This document shows, piece by piece, positions 38,311 through 47,041 of a stretch of 64,000 nt of DNA. The position numbers and the translations under genes are program-made. Below the pieces are notes generated by a model. The model worked only from the letters and a program-made list of their open reading frames with translations. It made no database searches and had not been told where the DNA came from. Every line of letters starts with the position of its first letter. Within the stretch, counting starts at the first letter, position 1. Source of the DNA: Pandoraea cepalis (GTDB taxonomy: Bacteria; Pseudomonadota; Gammaproteobacteria; Burkholderiales; Burkholderiaceae); NCBI RefSeq assembly GCF_902459665.1, contig NZ_CABPSL010000015.1:1-64000 (forward strand). Reading direction: 5' to 3'.

Positions 38311-38365
38311 GAGCATGGCTCTTGACAGCCTTTGTTCGTGAGGCGTTCGAGAAGGTCAGGGCAGG

Positions 38366-38400
38366 TTATCCAGTGGGTTATCCACACAGGGTGTGGACAA
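38366..38400. promoter_or_regulatory. DnaA-box cluster (35-bp module)
   Basis: Three DnaA-box-like 9-mers: TTATCCAGT (38366-38374), a perfect TTATCCACA (38378-38386) and, inverted, TGTGGACAA (38392-38400, reverse TTGTCCACA). The outer pair has the same box-N17-inverted-box spacing as the modules at 62698-62732 and 62835-62869. Confidence 0.5.
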
Positions 38401-38676
38401 CTTTTGCCGGCGCGGCGCCGGCGGCAGGTGGCTTGCGCGCCGTCGAGCGAGACCCGCGCGCACCGGTTTCGCCGTGGCAACCGAGCGACGAGGGGCGGGC
38501 GACGTGAATCGATGACGTGGGGAGCGGCGATCGCGGAGCGGTCTGGCCCCGTAGGAATCCTTCACGTTGGCCCTATCTCGATGAGATCGCCGCTGCGACA
38601 ATGACGCTTTGCGTGCTGTCCGACGCGGGCGGCGTGAGTCGTCCCCCCCGGCATCCGCCCGCTGCGATTCATTCCC

Positions 38677-39525
38677 ATGACAACCACGCCCATTGTGCTG
38701 CTGGTGCTGCTCTCGGCACTGATGCACGCCACCTGGAACGCCTTCCTCCACGCCAGTCCCGATCGCGTCTGGCAAGTCGGCATGATGGCGGTGCCGCAAG
38801 GACTCGCCGCCGTGGCCGGCATCGTGTGGTTGCCGCTGCCGCCGGTACAGGTCTGGCCGCTTATTCTGCTCTCCGCCGGCGCGCAGGTCGCGTACACGGC
38901 GGCGCTCATCCGGGCCTATCGCGTCGGTGAGTTCGGGCAGATCTATCCCATCGCACGCGGCATTTCTCCGTTGCTGATTTCGGGGGCGGCGTTGCTGCTG
39001 GCGGGCGAGTGGCCGACAGCGATGGCGGCGTGGGGCATCGTGGGTATCTGCGCCGGCATCCTGACGCTGGCGTTGCGTGGGCGCCGCTTCTCGGGCGACA
39101 GCGTGCCTGCGGCGTTGCTCACGGGGGTGTTCATTGCGGCGTACACGATTGTCGATGGATTCGGCGTGCGATTGTCGAACGGCAACGGCTTCGGGTACCT
39201 CGCATGGGCCTACCTTTTCGCGAGCGTGCCGGTGATCGGTGCCGTGGCGAAGTGGCGGGGCGGATGGCGCGGCATGTTCATTGCACCGCGCCGCCGCGTG
39301 GCCGAAGCGCTGGGGGCGGGCATCGTCGCGCAATGCGCCTATGCCATGGTGGTGTTCGCGCTGCAATACCTGCCGATGGGTGTCGTGTCGGCGCTGCGCG
39401 AGTCCAGCGCCATCATCGCGGTGCTGCTGGGCTGGTTGTTCCTGCGCGAAAAGCTCAATGCCCGCCGTCTCGTGGCGTGCGGCCTCGTGGTCGGCGGGGC
39501 GGTACTCATCAAACTGAGCGCGTAG
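38677..39525 (+). CDS. EamA-family (DMT) transporter
   Basis: 282 residues with about ten hydrophobic segments in two EamA repeats. The N-terminal half has SALMHATWNAFLHASPDRVWQVGMMAV and the second half QYLPMGVVSALRESSAIIAVLLGWLFLREKL, the typical family glycine/glutamate pattern. Members export amino acids or other metabolites; substrate unknown. It converges with fdsD (118-bp gap). Confidence 0.88.
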   Translation: MTTTPIVLLVLLSALMHATWNAFLHASPDRVWQVGMMAVPQGLAAVAGIVWLPLPPVQVWPLILLSAGAQVAYTAALIRAYRVGEFGQIYPIARGISPLLISGAALLLAGEWPTAMAAWGIVGICAGILTLALRGRRFSGDSVPAALLTGVFIAAYTIVDGFGVRLSNGNGFGYLAWAYLFASVPVIGAVAKWRGGWRGMFIAPRRRVAEALGAGIVAQCAYAMVVFALQYLPMGVVSALRESSAIIAVLLGWLFLREKLNARRLVACGLVVGGAVLIKLSA

Positions 39526-39643
39526 ACGCCCATCAAAGAGGCGCCCAAGCGGCACCTGAGCGGCACCGACGTGGCGACGCCCGTCACTACGTCAGTCGCC
39601 ACATGGGCGATGCCAACGCCCGAGCGATATTCCTGAGCTATGC

Positions 39644-39877
39644 TCAGCTGCGCGGCCAGAGTTCGGCGCGATGCGCCGTGATCGCCGCCACGACGATCTC
39701 GCGCATCCCATGTCCGTCGGTGGATTCGAGGTGTTCGAGAATCGTCATGCGCATGCGCGGCGCCCAGAAGCGTCGCAGGTGGCCTGCAATGTTGTCGAGC
39801 GCCTCGCTGCGGTCGGGCATCGTCTCGAAGAAATCCCCGATCTGATTGGCCATCTTGACCAGATTGTCGGTGTCCAT
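39644..39877 (-). CDS. fdsD: NAD-dependent formate dehydrogenase delta subunit
   Basis: 77 residues starting MDTDNLVKMANQIGDFFETMPDRSEALDNIAGHLRRFWAPRMR, which matches the small FdsD protein found with Mo-dependent soluble formate dehydrogenases. It is needed for maturation or activity of the complex rather than catalysis. An AGGGGAC site precedes the ATG. It follows fdsA after 210 bp. In Cupriavidus the accessory gene fdsC lies between fdsA and fdsD; here there is no room for it. Confidence 0.9.
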   Translation of the reverse strand: MDTDNLVKMANQIGDFFETMPDRSEALDNIAGHLRRFWAPRMRMTILEHLESTDGHGMREIVVAAITAHRAELWPRS

Positions 39878-40087
39878 GATCTGTTGTGTCCCCTGAATTC
39901 GTTCTCTGTGCGTTGGCCGCCGTCATTCACGTGGCCAATCGCGCGTCCGCCGCACCGTCTGATGGCAATCGACGGTGAGGCTCGCCGCAGCCGCCGGCGA
40001 TGGACGCGGATTGTCCGTCGCAGCGCACCGCCTCGAAGGTCTCCCCGATGACGCGGCGCGCGTTGCTTCCCCTTTTCCTGCCCCGAC

Positions 40088-42952
40088 TTAGTTCGCGTTG
40101 GCCTCGGTCGCACCACGCGCGTGTTCGAGGAAGGCCTCTTGCTGACGATTGAAGTCCGAGTACTGACGCTGCCATTCCGACGGCTGCGCCACCGGCGTGA
40201 CCTGCACCGCTGTCACCTTGTACTCGGGGCAATTCGTCGCCCAGTCCGAGTTGTCGGTGGTGATCACGTTCGCGCCCGACTCCGGGAAGTGGAACGTTGT
40301 GTACACCACGCCGGGCTGCATGCGGTCGCTCACGACGGCACGCAGCACGGTCTCGCCCGCGCGGCTCTGAATGCCGACCCAATCGCCGTCCTTCACGCCG
40401 CGTTCTTCTGCATCGTGCGGATGGATTTCGAGCCGGTCCTCGTCATGCCAGTGAACGTTGTCCGTACGGCGCGTTTGCGCACCGACGTTGTACTGCGACA
40501 GAATCCGCCCGGTGGTCAGGATGAGCGGGAAACGGCGCGTGACCTTTTCATCCGTCGGCACGTACTGCGTGATGAGGAACTTGCCCTTGCCGCGCACGAA
40601 TTCGTCGATGTGCATGACGGGCGTGCCGTCCGGTGCCGCTTCGTTGCACGGCCACTGCACGCTGCCCATCTGGTCGAGCTTCTCGTAGCTCACGCCGGTG
40701 AAGGTCGGCGTGAGGCGGGCGATCTCGTCCATGATTTCCGACGGGTGCGAGTAGTGCATCTCGTAGCCCAGTCGCTTGGCCAGTTCGATCGTGACCTCCC
40801 AATCGGCGTAACCGGCGCGCGGCGGCATCACCTGACGCACGCGCGAGATACGACGCTCGGCGTTGGTGAACGTGCCGTCCTTCTCCAGGAACGACGAGCC
40901 CGGCAGCAGCACGTGCGCATACTTCGCCGTTTCGTTCAGGAAGATGTCCTGCACGACGATGCACTCCATCTGTTCGAGCGCATGGGTCACGTGTTGCGTG
41001 TTCGGGTCGGATTGCACGATATCCTCGCCCTGGCAGTACAGGCCCATGAAGGTGCCCGCAATCGCCGCGTCGAACATGTTCGGAATACGCAGGCCCGGCT
41101 CGGACTGGATCTCGACGCCCCATTCCGCTTCGAACAGCGCGCGGGCGGTCGAATCCGACACGTGACGGTAGCCCGGCAGTTCGTGCGGGAATGCGCCCAT
41201 GTCGCACGAGCCCTGCACGTTGTTCTGGCCGCGCAGCGGGTTCACGCCCACGCCTTCACGGCCGATGTTGCCGGTGGCCATGGCGAGGTTGGCGATACCG
41301 ATCACCGTCGTGGAACCTTGTGCATGCTCGGTCACACCCAGGCCGTAATAGATCGCCGCGTTGCCGCCCTTGGCATACAGACGCGCGGCGCCGCGCACGA
41401 GGTGCGCCGGCACGCCGGTGTGCACTTCGGTCGCTTCGGGCGAGTTTTCGGCACGGGCAGTGAACTCGCGCCACTGCTGGAACGCGCGGTCCTCGCAGCG
41501 CTCGGCAATGAACGCGTCGGCCATCAGGCCTTCGGTCACGATGACGTGCGCGAGCGCGTTGATCATTGCCACGTTCGTGCCGGGACGCAGTTGCAGATGG
41601 TAGTCGGCCTTGATGTGCGGGCTGTTGACCAGATCGATGCGGCGCGGATCGATCACGATCAGCTTGGCGCCTGCGCGCAAACGCTTCTTCATGCGCGAGC
41701 CGAACACCGGGTGACCGTCGGTCGGGTTCGCGCCCATCACGAGAATCACGTCCGAGTGTTCGACCGACTTGAACGTCTGCGTGCCGGCCGACTCGCCGAG
41801 TGTTGCCTTCAGGCCGTAGCCGGTCGGCGAGTGGCACACGCGTGCGCAGGTGTCGACGTTGTTGTTGCCGAACGCGGCGCGCACGAGCTTTTGCACCAGG
41901 TAGTCTTCTTCGTTCGTGCAGCGTGACGACACCAGCCCGCCGATCGAATCGCGCCCGTACTTGGCCTGAATGCGCTTGAACTCCGACGCCGCATAGTCAA
42001 GCGCCTCGTCCCACGACACGTCCTGCCACGGATCGGTGATCTTCTTGCGAATCTTGGGCGTAAGGATACGGTCCTTGTGCGTGGCGTAACCCCAGGCAAA
42101 GCGGCCCTTCACGCAGGCGTGGCCTTCGTTGGCCTGACCGTCCTTGTGCGGCACCATGCGCACGACTTCGTTACCCTTCATCTCCGCCTTGAACGAGCAA
42201 CCCACGCCGCAATAGGCGCAGGTGGTGATCTTGGCGTGCTCGGCCTGGCCGAGATGGATGACCGACTTTTCCTGCAGCGTCGCGGTCGGGCAAGCGGCCA
42301 CACAGGCGCCGCACGACACGCACTCGGAGTCCATGAACGACTGATCCTGTCCCGCCGAGACGCGCGCTTCGAACCCGCGGCCCGAGATCGTCAGCGCGAA
42401 TGTGCCCTGCGTTTCCTCGCAGGCGCGCACGCAGCGGTTGCAGACGATGCACTTCGAGGCGTCGTAGGTGAAGTAGGGGTTCGACTCGTCTTTCTGGCTG
42501 TCGAAGTGATTGTCGCCGTCGAAGCCGTAACGCACTTCGCGCAGGCCCGTCACGCCGGCCATGTCCTGCAGTTCGCAGTCGCCGTTGGCGGCGCAGGTCA
42601 GGCAGTCGAGCGGGTGATCGGAGATGTACAACTCCATCACGCCCTTGCGCAGTTCCTGGAGCTTCGGTGATTGCGTGCGCACCTTCATGCCCGGTTCGAC
42701 GGGCGTGGTGCACGACGCGGGGTAGCCGCGTCGGCCTTCGATCTCGACGAGGCAAAGGCGGCACGAGCCGAACGGCTCGAGCGAGTCGGTGGCGCACAAC
42801 TTGGGCACGTTCACGCCGCCTTCGGAGGCGGCGCGCATGATCGACGTGCCCGCGGGCACGGTGACCTGTTCGCCGTCGATCTCCAGCGTGACTTCCTGCG
42901 TCGATTCGCGGCGCGGGGTGCCGTAATCTTTCTCAAACATCGGGTCCATCAT
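40088..42952 (-). CDS. fdsA: NAD-dependent formate dehydrogenase catalytic alpha subunit
   Basis: 954 residues. Order of domains: a [2Fe-2S] ferredoxin-like domain (Cys53, 64, 67, 81), a His/Cys-ligated cluster (His113, Cys117, 120, 126), two [4Fe-4S] ferredoxin motifs (Cys168/171/174/178 and Cys211/214/217/221), then the bis-MGD molybdopterin domain with its own [4Fe-4S] cluster (Cys245/248/252/280). The Mo ligand is Cys373, not selenocysteine, next to His374 (VCHSPTGYG). It oxidises formate to CO2 and passes electrons to FdsB/FdsG, then NAD+. In this island formate comes from formyl-CoA turnover. An AGGAGA site precedes the start, 13 bp after fdsB. Confidence 0.97.
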   Translation of the reverse strand: MMDPMFEKDYGTPRRESTQEVTLEIDGEQVTVPAGTSIMRAASEGGVNVPKLCATDSLEPFGSCRLCLVEIEGRRGYPASCTTPVEPGMKVRTQSPKLQELRKGVMELYISDHPLDCLTCAANGDCELQDMAGVTGLREVRYGFDGDNHFDSQKDESNPYFTYDASKCIVCNRCVRACEETQGTFALTISGRGFEARVSAGQDQSFMDSECVSCGACVAACPTATLQEKSVIHLGQAEHAKITTCAYCGVGCSFKAEMKGNEVVRMVPHKDGQANEGHACVKGRFAWGYATHKDRILTPKIRKKITDPWQDVSWDEALDYAASEFKRIQAKYGRDSIGGLVSSRCTNEEDYLVQKLVRAAFGNNNVDTCARVCHSPTGYGLKATLGESAGTQTFKSVEHSDVILVMGANPTDGHPVFGSRMKKRLRAGAKLIVIDPRRIDLVNSPHIKADYHLQLRPGTNVAMINALAHVIVTEGLMADAFIAERCEDRAFQQWREFTARAENSPEATEVHTGVPAHLVRGAARLYAKGGNAAIYYGLGVTEHAQGSTTVIGIANLAMATGNIGREGVGVNPLRGQNNVQGSCDMGAFPHELPGYRHVSDSTARALFEAEWGVEIQSEPGLRIPNMFDAAIAGTFMGLYCQGEDIVQSDPNTQHVTHALEQMECIVVQDIFLNETAKYAHVLLPGSSFLEKDGTFTNAERRISRVRQVMPPRAGYADWEVTIELAKRLGYEMHYSHPSEIMDEIARLTPTFTGVSYEKLDQMGSVQWPCNEAAPDGTPVMHIDEFVRGKGKFLITQYVPTDEKVTRRFPLILTTGRILSQYNVGAQTRRTDNVHWHDEDRLEIHPHDAEERGVKDGDWVGIQSRAGETVLRAVVSDRMQPGVVYTTFHFPESGANVITTDNSDWATNCPEYKVTAVQVTPVAQPSEWQRQYSDFNRQQEAFLEHARGATEANAN

Positions 42953-42965
42953 GGTGGGCGATCTC

Positions 42966-44567
42966 CTAGGCGGCCTGGGTCGGCAGATTCGACGGTTCGG
43001 CCGCGCCGAAGTCTTCGGGGAAATGGTTCAGTGCAGACAGCACGGGGTAGGGCGTCATGCCGCCCATCGCGCACAGCGAGCCGGAGAGCATGGTGTCGCA
43101 CAGGTCGCGCAGCAGTTTGATCTGCTTGGGACGGTCGCGTCCGTCGATGATCTTGTCCATCACTTCGACGCCGCGCGTCGAACCGATGCGGCACGGCGTG
43201 CACTTGCCGCACGACTCGATGGTGCAGAACTCCATCGCATAGCGCGCGAGCTTGGCCAGGTCGACGGTGTCGTCATGCGCCACGATGCCGCCGTGGCCGA
43301 GCACCGCCCAGAGTGCGGCGAACGCTTCGTAGTCGAGTGGGGTGTCCCATTGCGATTCGGGCAGATAGGAGCCGAGCGGGCCGCCGACCTGTACCGCGCG
43401 CAGCGGGCGGCCGGTGATGGCGCCACCGCCGAACTCGTACAGGATGTCGCGCAGCGTCACCCCGAAGGCCTTCTCGATCAGGCCGCCGTACTTGATGTTG
43501 CCCGCGAGCTGGATGGGCAGCGTGCCGCGCGAGCGACCCATGCCGAAGTCCTTGTAGAACGCCGCGCCGCGATCCATGATGATCGGCACCGACGCCAGCG
43601 AAATCACGTTGTTGATGACTGTCGGCAGGCCGAAGAGCCCTTCGATGGCCGGCAGCGGCGGCTTGGCACGCACCACGCCGCGCTTGCCTTCGAGACTTTC
43701 CAGCAATGCGGTTTCTTCGCCGCAGACGTAAGCCCCAGCCGCCTTGCGCACTTCGAGATGGAAGGTCTTGCCCGAGCCCAGGATGTCATCGCCCAGGTAG
43801 CCCGCCTTGCCGGCGTTGACGATGGCTTCGTTGAGCACATCGATGGAATGCGGATACTCGCTGCGTACGTAGATATAGCCACGCGTGGCACCCACGGCGA
43901 TGCCGGCAATCGTCATGCCCTCGACGAGCACGAGCGGATCGCCTTCCATTAGCATGCGGTCGGCGAACGTGCCCGAATCGCCTTCGTCCGCATTGCAGAC
44001 GATGTATTTCTGGGCGGCAGGCGTGTTGAGCACCGTCTTCCACTTGATGCCGGTCGGGAACGCCGCACCGCCGCGACCGCGCAGGCCCGATTCGGTGACT
44101 TGCGCGACGATGGCAGCGCCGTCCAACGCGAGCGCATTGCGCAGACCGCGATAGCCGTCATGTGCAACGTAGTCGTCGACCGATACGGGATCGGTGATGC
44201 CAACGCGGGCGAACGTCAACCGTTCCTGCTTCTTGAAATACGGAATCTCTTCGGTCAATCCGAGGGCGAGCGGATGATCGCCGCCGGCCGTGACGTTGGC
44301 ATCGAACAGACCCGGGACGTCGTCGACATCGACCGGACCATAGGCGACGCGCCCCGCCGGGGTCACGACTTCGAGCAACGGTTCAAGCCACAGCATGCCG
44401 CGCGTACCGTTGCGTACCAATTCGATGTCGAGACCGCGCTGGGCGGCCTGCGCCACGATGGCGTCGGCGACGTCGTCGGCACCGAGCGCGAGCGCGGCGG
44501 AGTCTCGCGGCAGATAAAGCCGTACCTTGCCGGAGGACGACTGGGCGGAAGTGGAGGATTGGCTCAT
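42966..44567 (-). CDS. fdsB: NAD-dependent formate dehydrogenase beta subunit (FMN, NADH site)
   Basis: 533 residues. The N-terminal 150 residues form a thioredoxin-like domain as in fused NuoF-type FdsB. The NuoF domain follows with GLRGRGGAAFPTGIKW (NADH/FMN), GYIYVRSEYPHSI, AYVCGEETALLESLEG (FMN) and the [4Fe-4S] motif ESCGKCTPCRIG. It takes electrons from FdsA clusters and reduces NAD+. The start at 44567 forms an ATGA overlap with the fdsG stop; the frame running to 44780 belongs to fdsG sequence in another phase. Confidence 0.96.
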   Translation of the reverse strand: MSQSSTSAQSSSGKVRLYLPRDSAALALGADDVADAIVAQAAQRGLDIELVRNGTRGMLWLEPLLEVVTPAGRVAYGPVDVDDVPGLFDANVTAGGDHPLALGLTEEIPYFKKQERLTFARVGITDPVSVDDYVAHDGYRGLRNALALDGAAIVAQVTESGLRGRGGAAFPTGIKWKTVLNTPAAQKYIVCNADEGDSGTFADRMLMEGDPLVLVEGMTIAGIAVGATRGYIYVRSEYPHSIDVLNEAIVNAGKAGYLGDDILGSGKTFHLEVRKAAGAYVCGEETALLESLEGKRGVVRAKPPLPAIEGLFGLPTVINNVISLASVPIIMDRGAAFYKDFGMGRSRGTLPIQLAGNIKYGGLIEKAFGVTLRDILYEFGGGAITGRPLRAVQVGGPLGSYLPESQWDTPLDYEAFAALWAVLGHGGIVAHDDTVDLAKLARYAMEFCTIESCGKCTPCRIGSTRGVEVMDKIIDGRDRPKQIKLLRDLCDTMLSGSLCAMGGMTPYPVLSALNHFPEDFGAAEPSNLPTQAA

Positions 44568-45031
44568 GCGGCATCCTTGGCGCGGGCGACCAGACGGTCG
44601 AATTTCTCGGGGGTGACGCGCGCGTGAAGCTTGTCGTCGATCGTGATCGCGGGCGACGTCGCGCATTGGCCCAGGCAATACACCGGTTCGAGCGCAACGT
44701 CGCCGTGATGACTGTGCATCGTGCAGCCCAGCACGCGTTCGGCATGCGCGACAAGCGCGTCGGCGCCCATGCTCTGACACGCCTCGGCGCGACAGATCTG
44801 CACGACGTGGCGCGGCGGCGGGCTGGTGCGGAAGTGATGGTAGAACGTGATCACGCCATGGACTTCGGCGCGAGACAGGTTGAGGGCGTTGGCGATGACG
44901 GGCACGGCGTCCGGGGGGACGTAGCCGAAAGCGTCCTGAACGTCATGAAGGATCGGCAGAAGCGGACCTTCCTGAGCCGAATGAGCGTCCAGAATCGCGT
45001 GCACCGTGGCGATGGAAAAAGCCTCGCGCAT
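44564..45031 (-). CDS. fdsG: NAD-dependent formate dehydrogenase gamma subunit
   Basis: 155 residues, NuoE-like [2Fe-2S] protein. Cluster ligands lie in QICRAEACQSMG and VYCLGQCATSP; DAFGYVPPDAV and VITFYHHFRTSPPPRH are family features. First gene of fdsGBA-D. Start at 45031, with AGGAGA 9 bp upstream; the longer frame to 45124 lacks family similarity. The promoter region upstream carries the AT-rich operator at 45302-45314 and a leader hairpin at 45180-45213. Confidence 0.95.
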   Translation of the reverse strand: MREAFSIATVHAILDAHSAQEGPLLPILHDVQDAFGYVPPDAVPVIANALNLSRAEVHGVITFYHHFRTSPPPRHVVQICRAEACQSMGADALVAHAERVLGCTMHSHHGDVALEPVYCLGQCATSPAITIDDKLHARVTPEKFDRLVARAKDAA

Positions 45032-45179
45032 GGCTGTTGTCTCCTGTTTGGCACCCTGCGGGGAACGGGGCGCCTGAGGGTGTGAGTTATCTGTTCTTGT
45101 CTTGCCCTGGGGCGAGAGGCCCAATGGTCACATCCGGCGACGCTGCTCGGGTCTAGCGATCAGCGCGGCGCCGGACGAG

Positions 45180-45213
45180 CGTGCGGCACATAGCCCCCAC
45201 CATATGCCGCACG
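45180..45213 (-). other. Stem-loop in the fds leader
   Basis: CGTGCGGCA (45180-45188) and TGCCGCACG (45205-45213) form a 9-bp stem with a 16-nt loop, about 150 nt before the fdsG start. No T-run follows on either strand, so it is not an intrinsic terminator; a leader structure or protein site is possible. Confidence 0.45.
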
Positions 45214-45301
45214 AGCTCGGCCTCTCGCCCGTGGCTTACTTCGTCAACCTGCATCAACAAATCGGTGCTGCGGTACATCCGTATGTGAAACACGATATAT
45301 T

Positions 45302-45314
45302 ATATACGGTATAC
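45302..45314 (-). promoter_or_regulatory. Putative GntR operator upstream of fdsGBA-D
   Basis: The minus strand reads GTATACCGTATAT, 12 of 13 identical to the consensus GTATATCGTATAT. The core TATAC-N-GTATA is a near-perfect palindrome. An adjoining ACACGATAT (45290-45298) repeats part of the motif seen at frc2. It lies about 270 bp before the fdsG start. Confidence 0.55.
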
Positions 45315-45430
45315 GTGCAATAGATTCGGCGCGGGTTTGACAGGCTCGTTTACCCGAACTGGGAGGGAGCAGAAGGGATGACAGCGTGACGCGGGGCGTG
45401 GGCGGGAACGCGAAAGGGCGGGGGCAAAAG

Positions 45431-45466
45431 AAAAAAGCCAGCGACATACCGATGTCACTGGCTTTT
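45431..45466 (-). terminator. Terminator of gntR
   Basis: Fifteen-base arms 45433-45447 and 45452-45466 pair with one mismatch around a 4-nt loop; on the minus strand a T-rich tail (A-run 45431-45436) follows. It lies about 50 bp after the gntR stop and may also act on plus-strand transcripts. Confidence 0.7.
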
Positions 45467-45513
45467 GTTCGGCTCGCGTCCGTTGCCGGGCGCGGTGCAG
45501 CGGTAGCAGCGCG

Positions 45514-46227
45514 TTATTCGAGGAAGTCGCAATGCTCTTCGACGAAGGCGGCCAGACCCAGGGTATGGTCGCGCGCGAGCTTCTCGGCGAGTTCCGTGTC
45601 GCGCTTCTCGAGGGCGGTAATGATCTTCAGGTGATCGACAATCGAGCGGGCGGCTCGGTCGTTCTGAGCGATCGTCACCTTACGGATGGCGCGCACGTGG
45701 ATGAACAGGTTCTTGATCGTATTGGCGATGGCTTGCGAGCCGCCAAGATTGATCAGCGCCTGATGGAAGTCGATGTTCGCGTCTGAATACTCTTCGATAT
45801 GATCCGTCGGCGGCGCATTGACGAACTCGTCGAACAGATGACGGAGCCTGACGATGTCCTCGTCGGTTGCGTGCAATGTCGCCAGACGCGCGGACATCCC
45901 TTCGAGCGCTGCCCACATCTGAATCATCTCGACGATTTCGCGCTTGGTCTTGCGGATGATGAAGATGCCCCGGCGCGGTACCGTCCGCAGAAAACCTTCC
46001 TGTTCCAGCAAGGTCATGGCTTCGCGAATCGGTGTGCGCGAAACGCCAAGCACCTGGATGAGCTGACGCTCGTCCAGGCGAATTTCTTCCTTCTGGTTAT
46101 AAATGTCGGCATCGGCGATGGCTTTTTTCAGCAGCGCATACGCCTGATTGCGAAAACTCGTGGTGGTGTCGATCGGCTCCAGCGCGAGCGGAGTCACGCG
46201 CGCCGGAGTTGGGGTGATCAGGGACAT
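45514..46227 (-). CDS. GntR-family regulator with FCD domain, probable oxalate-island regulator
   Basis: 237 residues. Winged HTH at about 25-92 (LDERQLIQVLGVSRTPIREAMTLLEQEGFLRTVPRRGIFI). The all-helical FCD effector domain (about 100-225) includes the Asp/His metal-ligand pattern DANIDFHQALINLGG. FCD regulators usually respond to small carboxylates; here oxalate, formate or a CoA-pathway intermediate is a natural candidate. AGGAGAC precedes the ATG. It lies 29 bp after a small membrane-protein gene and its own upstream region carries the putative operator (46561-46573), suggesting autoregulation. Confidence 0.92.
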   Translation of the reverse strand: MSLITPTPARVTPLALEPIDTTTSFRNQAYALLKKAIADADIYNQKEEIRLDERQLIQVLGVSRTPIREAMTLLEQEGFLRTVPRRGIFIIRKTKREIVEMIQMWAALEGMSARLATLHATDEDIVRLRHLFDEFVNAPPTDHIEEYSDANIDFHQALINLGGSQAIANTIKNLFIHVRAIRKVTIAQNDRAARSIVDHLKIITALEKRDTELAEKLARDHTLGLAAFVEEHCDFLE

Positions 46228-46256
46228 GCAATAGTCTCCTAGGTATTACGGCCCCT

Positions 46257-46475
46257 TCAGAGGCGCAATGCTTGCTGCCCCACGATGGTTGCCGGCTTTG
46301 TGACGAGTTTACCCGATTCATTTGCCTGCGTGGTTTCCGCCAGGTAGGCGAAGCGGCCGTTCTTTTCGGCCTTTTCGAGCATCGAGGCCGGCAGGGCGAC
46401 GAAGAGGTGAACCATCGCAACACCGGTGGCAAGGGCGGAAGCAAGGGCAAGCAAAGTCAGCGCAGCGACGAACAT
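46257..46475 (-). CDS. Small single-pass membrane protein upstream of gntR
   Basis: 72 residues: MFVAALTLLALASALATGVAMVHLFVALPASMLEKAEKNGRFAYLAETTQ then a polar tail. One N-terminal membrane segment (about 2-28) and a short cytoplasmic or periplasmic tail. AGGAG lies 8 bp before ATG 46475, a good ribosome site; the longer frame to 46583 crosses the operator and is rejected. It is probably co-transcribed with gntR. I do not recognise a family. Confidence 0.7.
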   Translation of the reverse strand: MFVAALTLLALASALATGVAMVHLFVALPASMLEKAEKNGRFAYLAETTQANESGKLVTKPATIVGQQALRL

Positions 46476-46560
46476 GGTGATACTCCTGATAAAAGTTGAC
46501 GAATGAAATGTGGGGGAGAACTTGCTTTGCATTGTATGTCGCGCTGCAACAAGTCTCAAG

Positions 46561-46573
46561 ATATACCACATAC
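46561..46573 (-). promoter_or_regulatory. Putative GntR operator before the small-membrane-protein/gntR pair
   Basis: The minus strand reads GTATGTGGTATAT, 11 of 13 identical to GTATATCGTATAT, about 90 bp before the start at 46475. Position suggests autoregulation. Confidence 0.45.
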
Positions 46574-46984
46574 CAAATACCAATATTTATCGTTTTTCGG
46601 GACGTTCCCTGTGTCGTTGCGATGCTTGACTGCCCGGATTTGTCTTTTTTTCCGATTTTGTTCTGTGGGTCGAGGGTGGCGGTGAACCTCCTGGGTGGTC
46701 CGTCAGGCTTGCATTGGTGCGGATTTCGGGACGCCCCTGGCGCGCGTGGTTTCAGGGAGAACCCGAAGTGCTCTGAACGTGGTGCAAAGGCGAATTATTG
46801 CGTTGCCGCGAAACCACATCGGCAATGGCGTGGTTCGGCGCGGCGGGTCGCGGGTTGTCGGTGAAAAATCGTCCGCGGCCGGCGATTCGGTGGCGGCCCA
46901 CTCGAACGACGGCAGGCCCGGGCGATGAACCCATTCCTGCCCTCGCTTGCGTACGCCGCCTCTCTATATATAGAGGGGCTCATT

Positions 46985-47014
46985 CTCGCGGGGCAGTCCT
47001 GTCAGTCCCGCGAG
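46985..47014 (-). terminator. Hairpin after panE
   Basis: CTCGCGGG/CCCGCGAG-type arms at about 46985-46992 and 47007-47014 with a 14-nt loop, 28 bp after the panE stop on the minus strand. No T-run, so a weak or Rho-assisted terminator. Confidence 0.4.
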
Positions 47015-47041
47015 GGGTGTTTCATGAAAACAACGTTCGGC

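Larger units (their letters stand above)
38255..38676. other. Intergenic region, 422 bp
   Basis: Contains a plus-strand terminator (38277-38310) and a DnaA-box cluster (38366-38400). The frame 38517-38930 runs out of frame into the EamA gene and is a shadow. No other gene seen. Confidence 0.5.
45032..45513. other. Upstream region of the fds operon, 482 bp
   Basis: On the minus strand this is the fds promoter and a possibly long leader. From right to left it contains the gntR terminator (45431-45466), an AT-rich operator block (45289-45316) and a leader hairpin (45180-45213). No additional gene was recognised. Confidence 0.5.
46476..47041. other. Intergenic region, 566 bp
   Basis: Holds the putative operator (46561-46573), a 14-bp perfect palindrome CTCTATATATAGAG (46962-46975) and a hairpin after panE (46985-47014). 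Base composition drops to AT-rich between 46480 and 46680. Small frames seen here overlap in conflicting directions, and none is convincing. Confidence 0.5.

Noticed and set aside
40121-41926. A 601-codon plus-strand frame
   Set aside because: Antisense shadow of fdsA, which has all its cluster ligands in place.
45102-45323. Plus-strand 73-codon frame upstream of fds
   Set aside because: No ribosome site and it runs across the operator and leader stem-loop.
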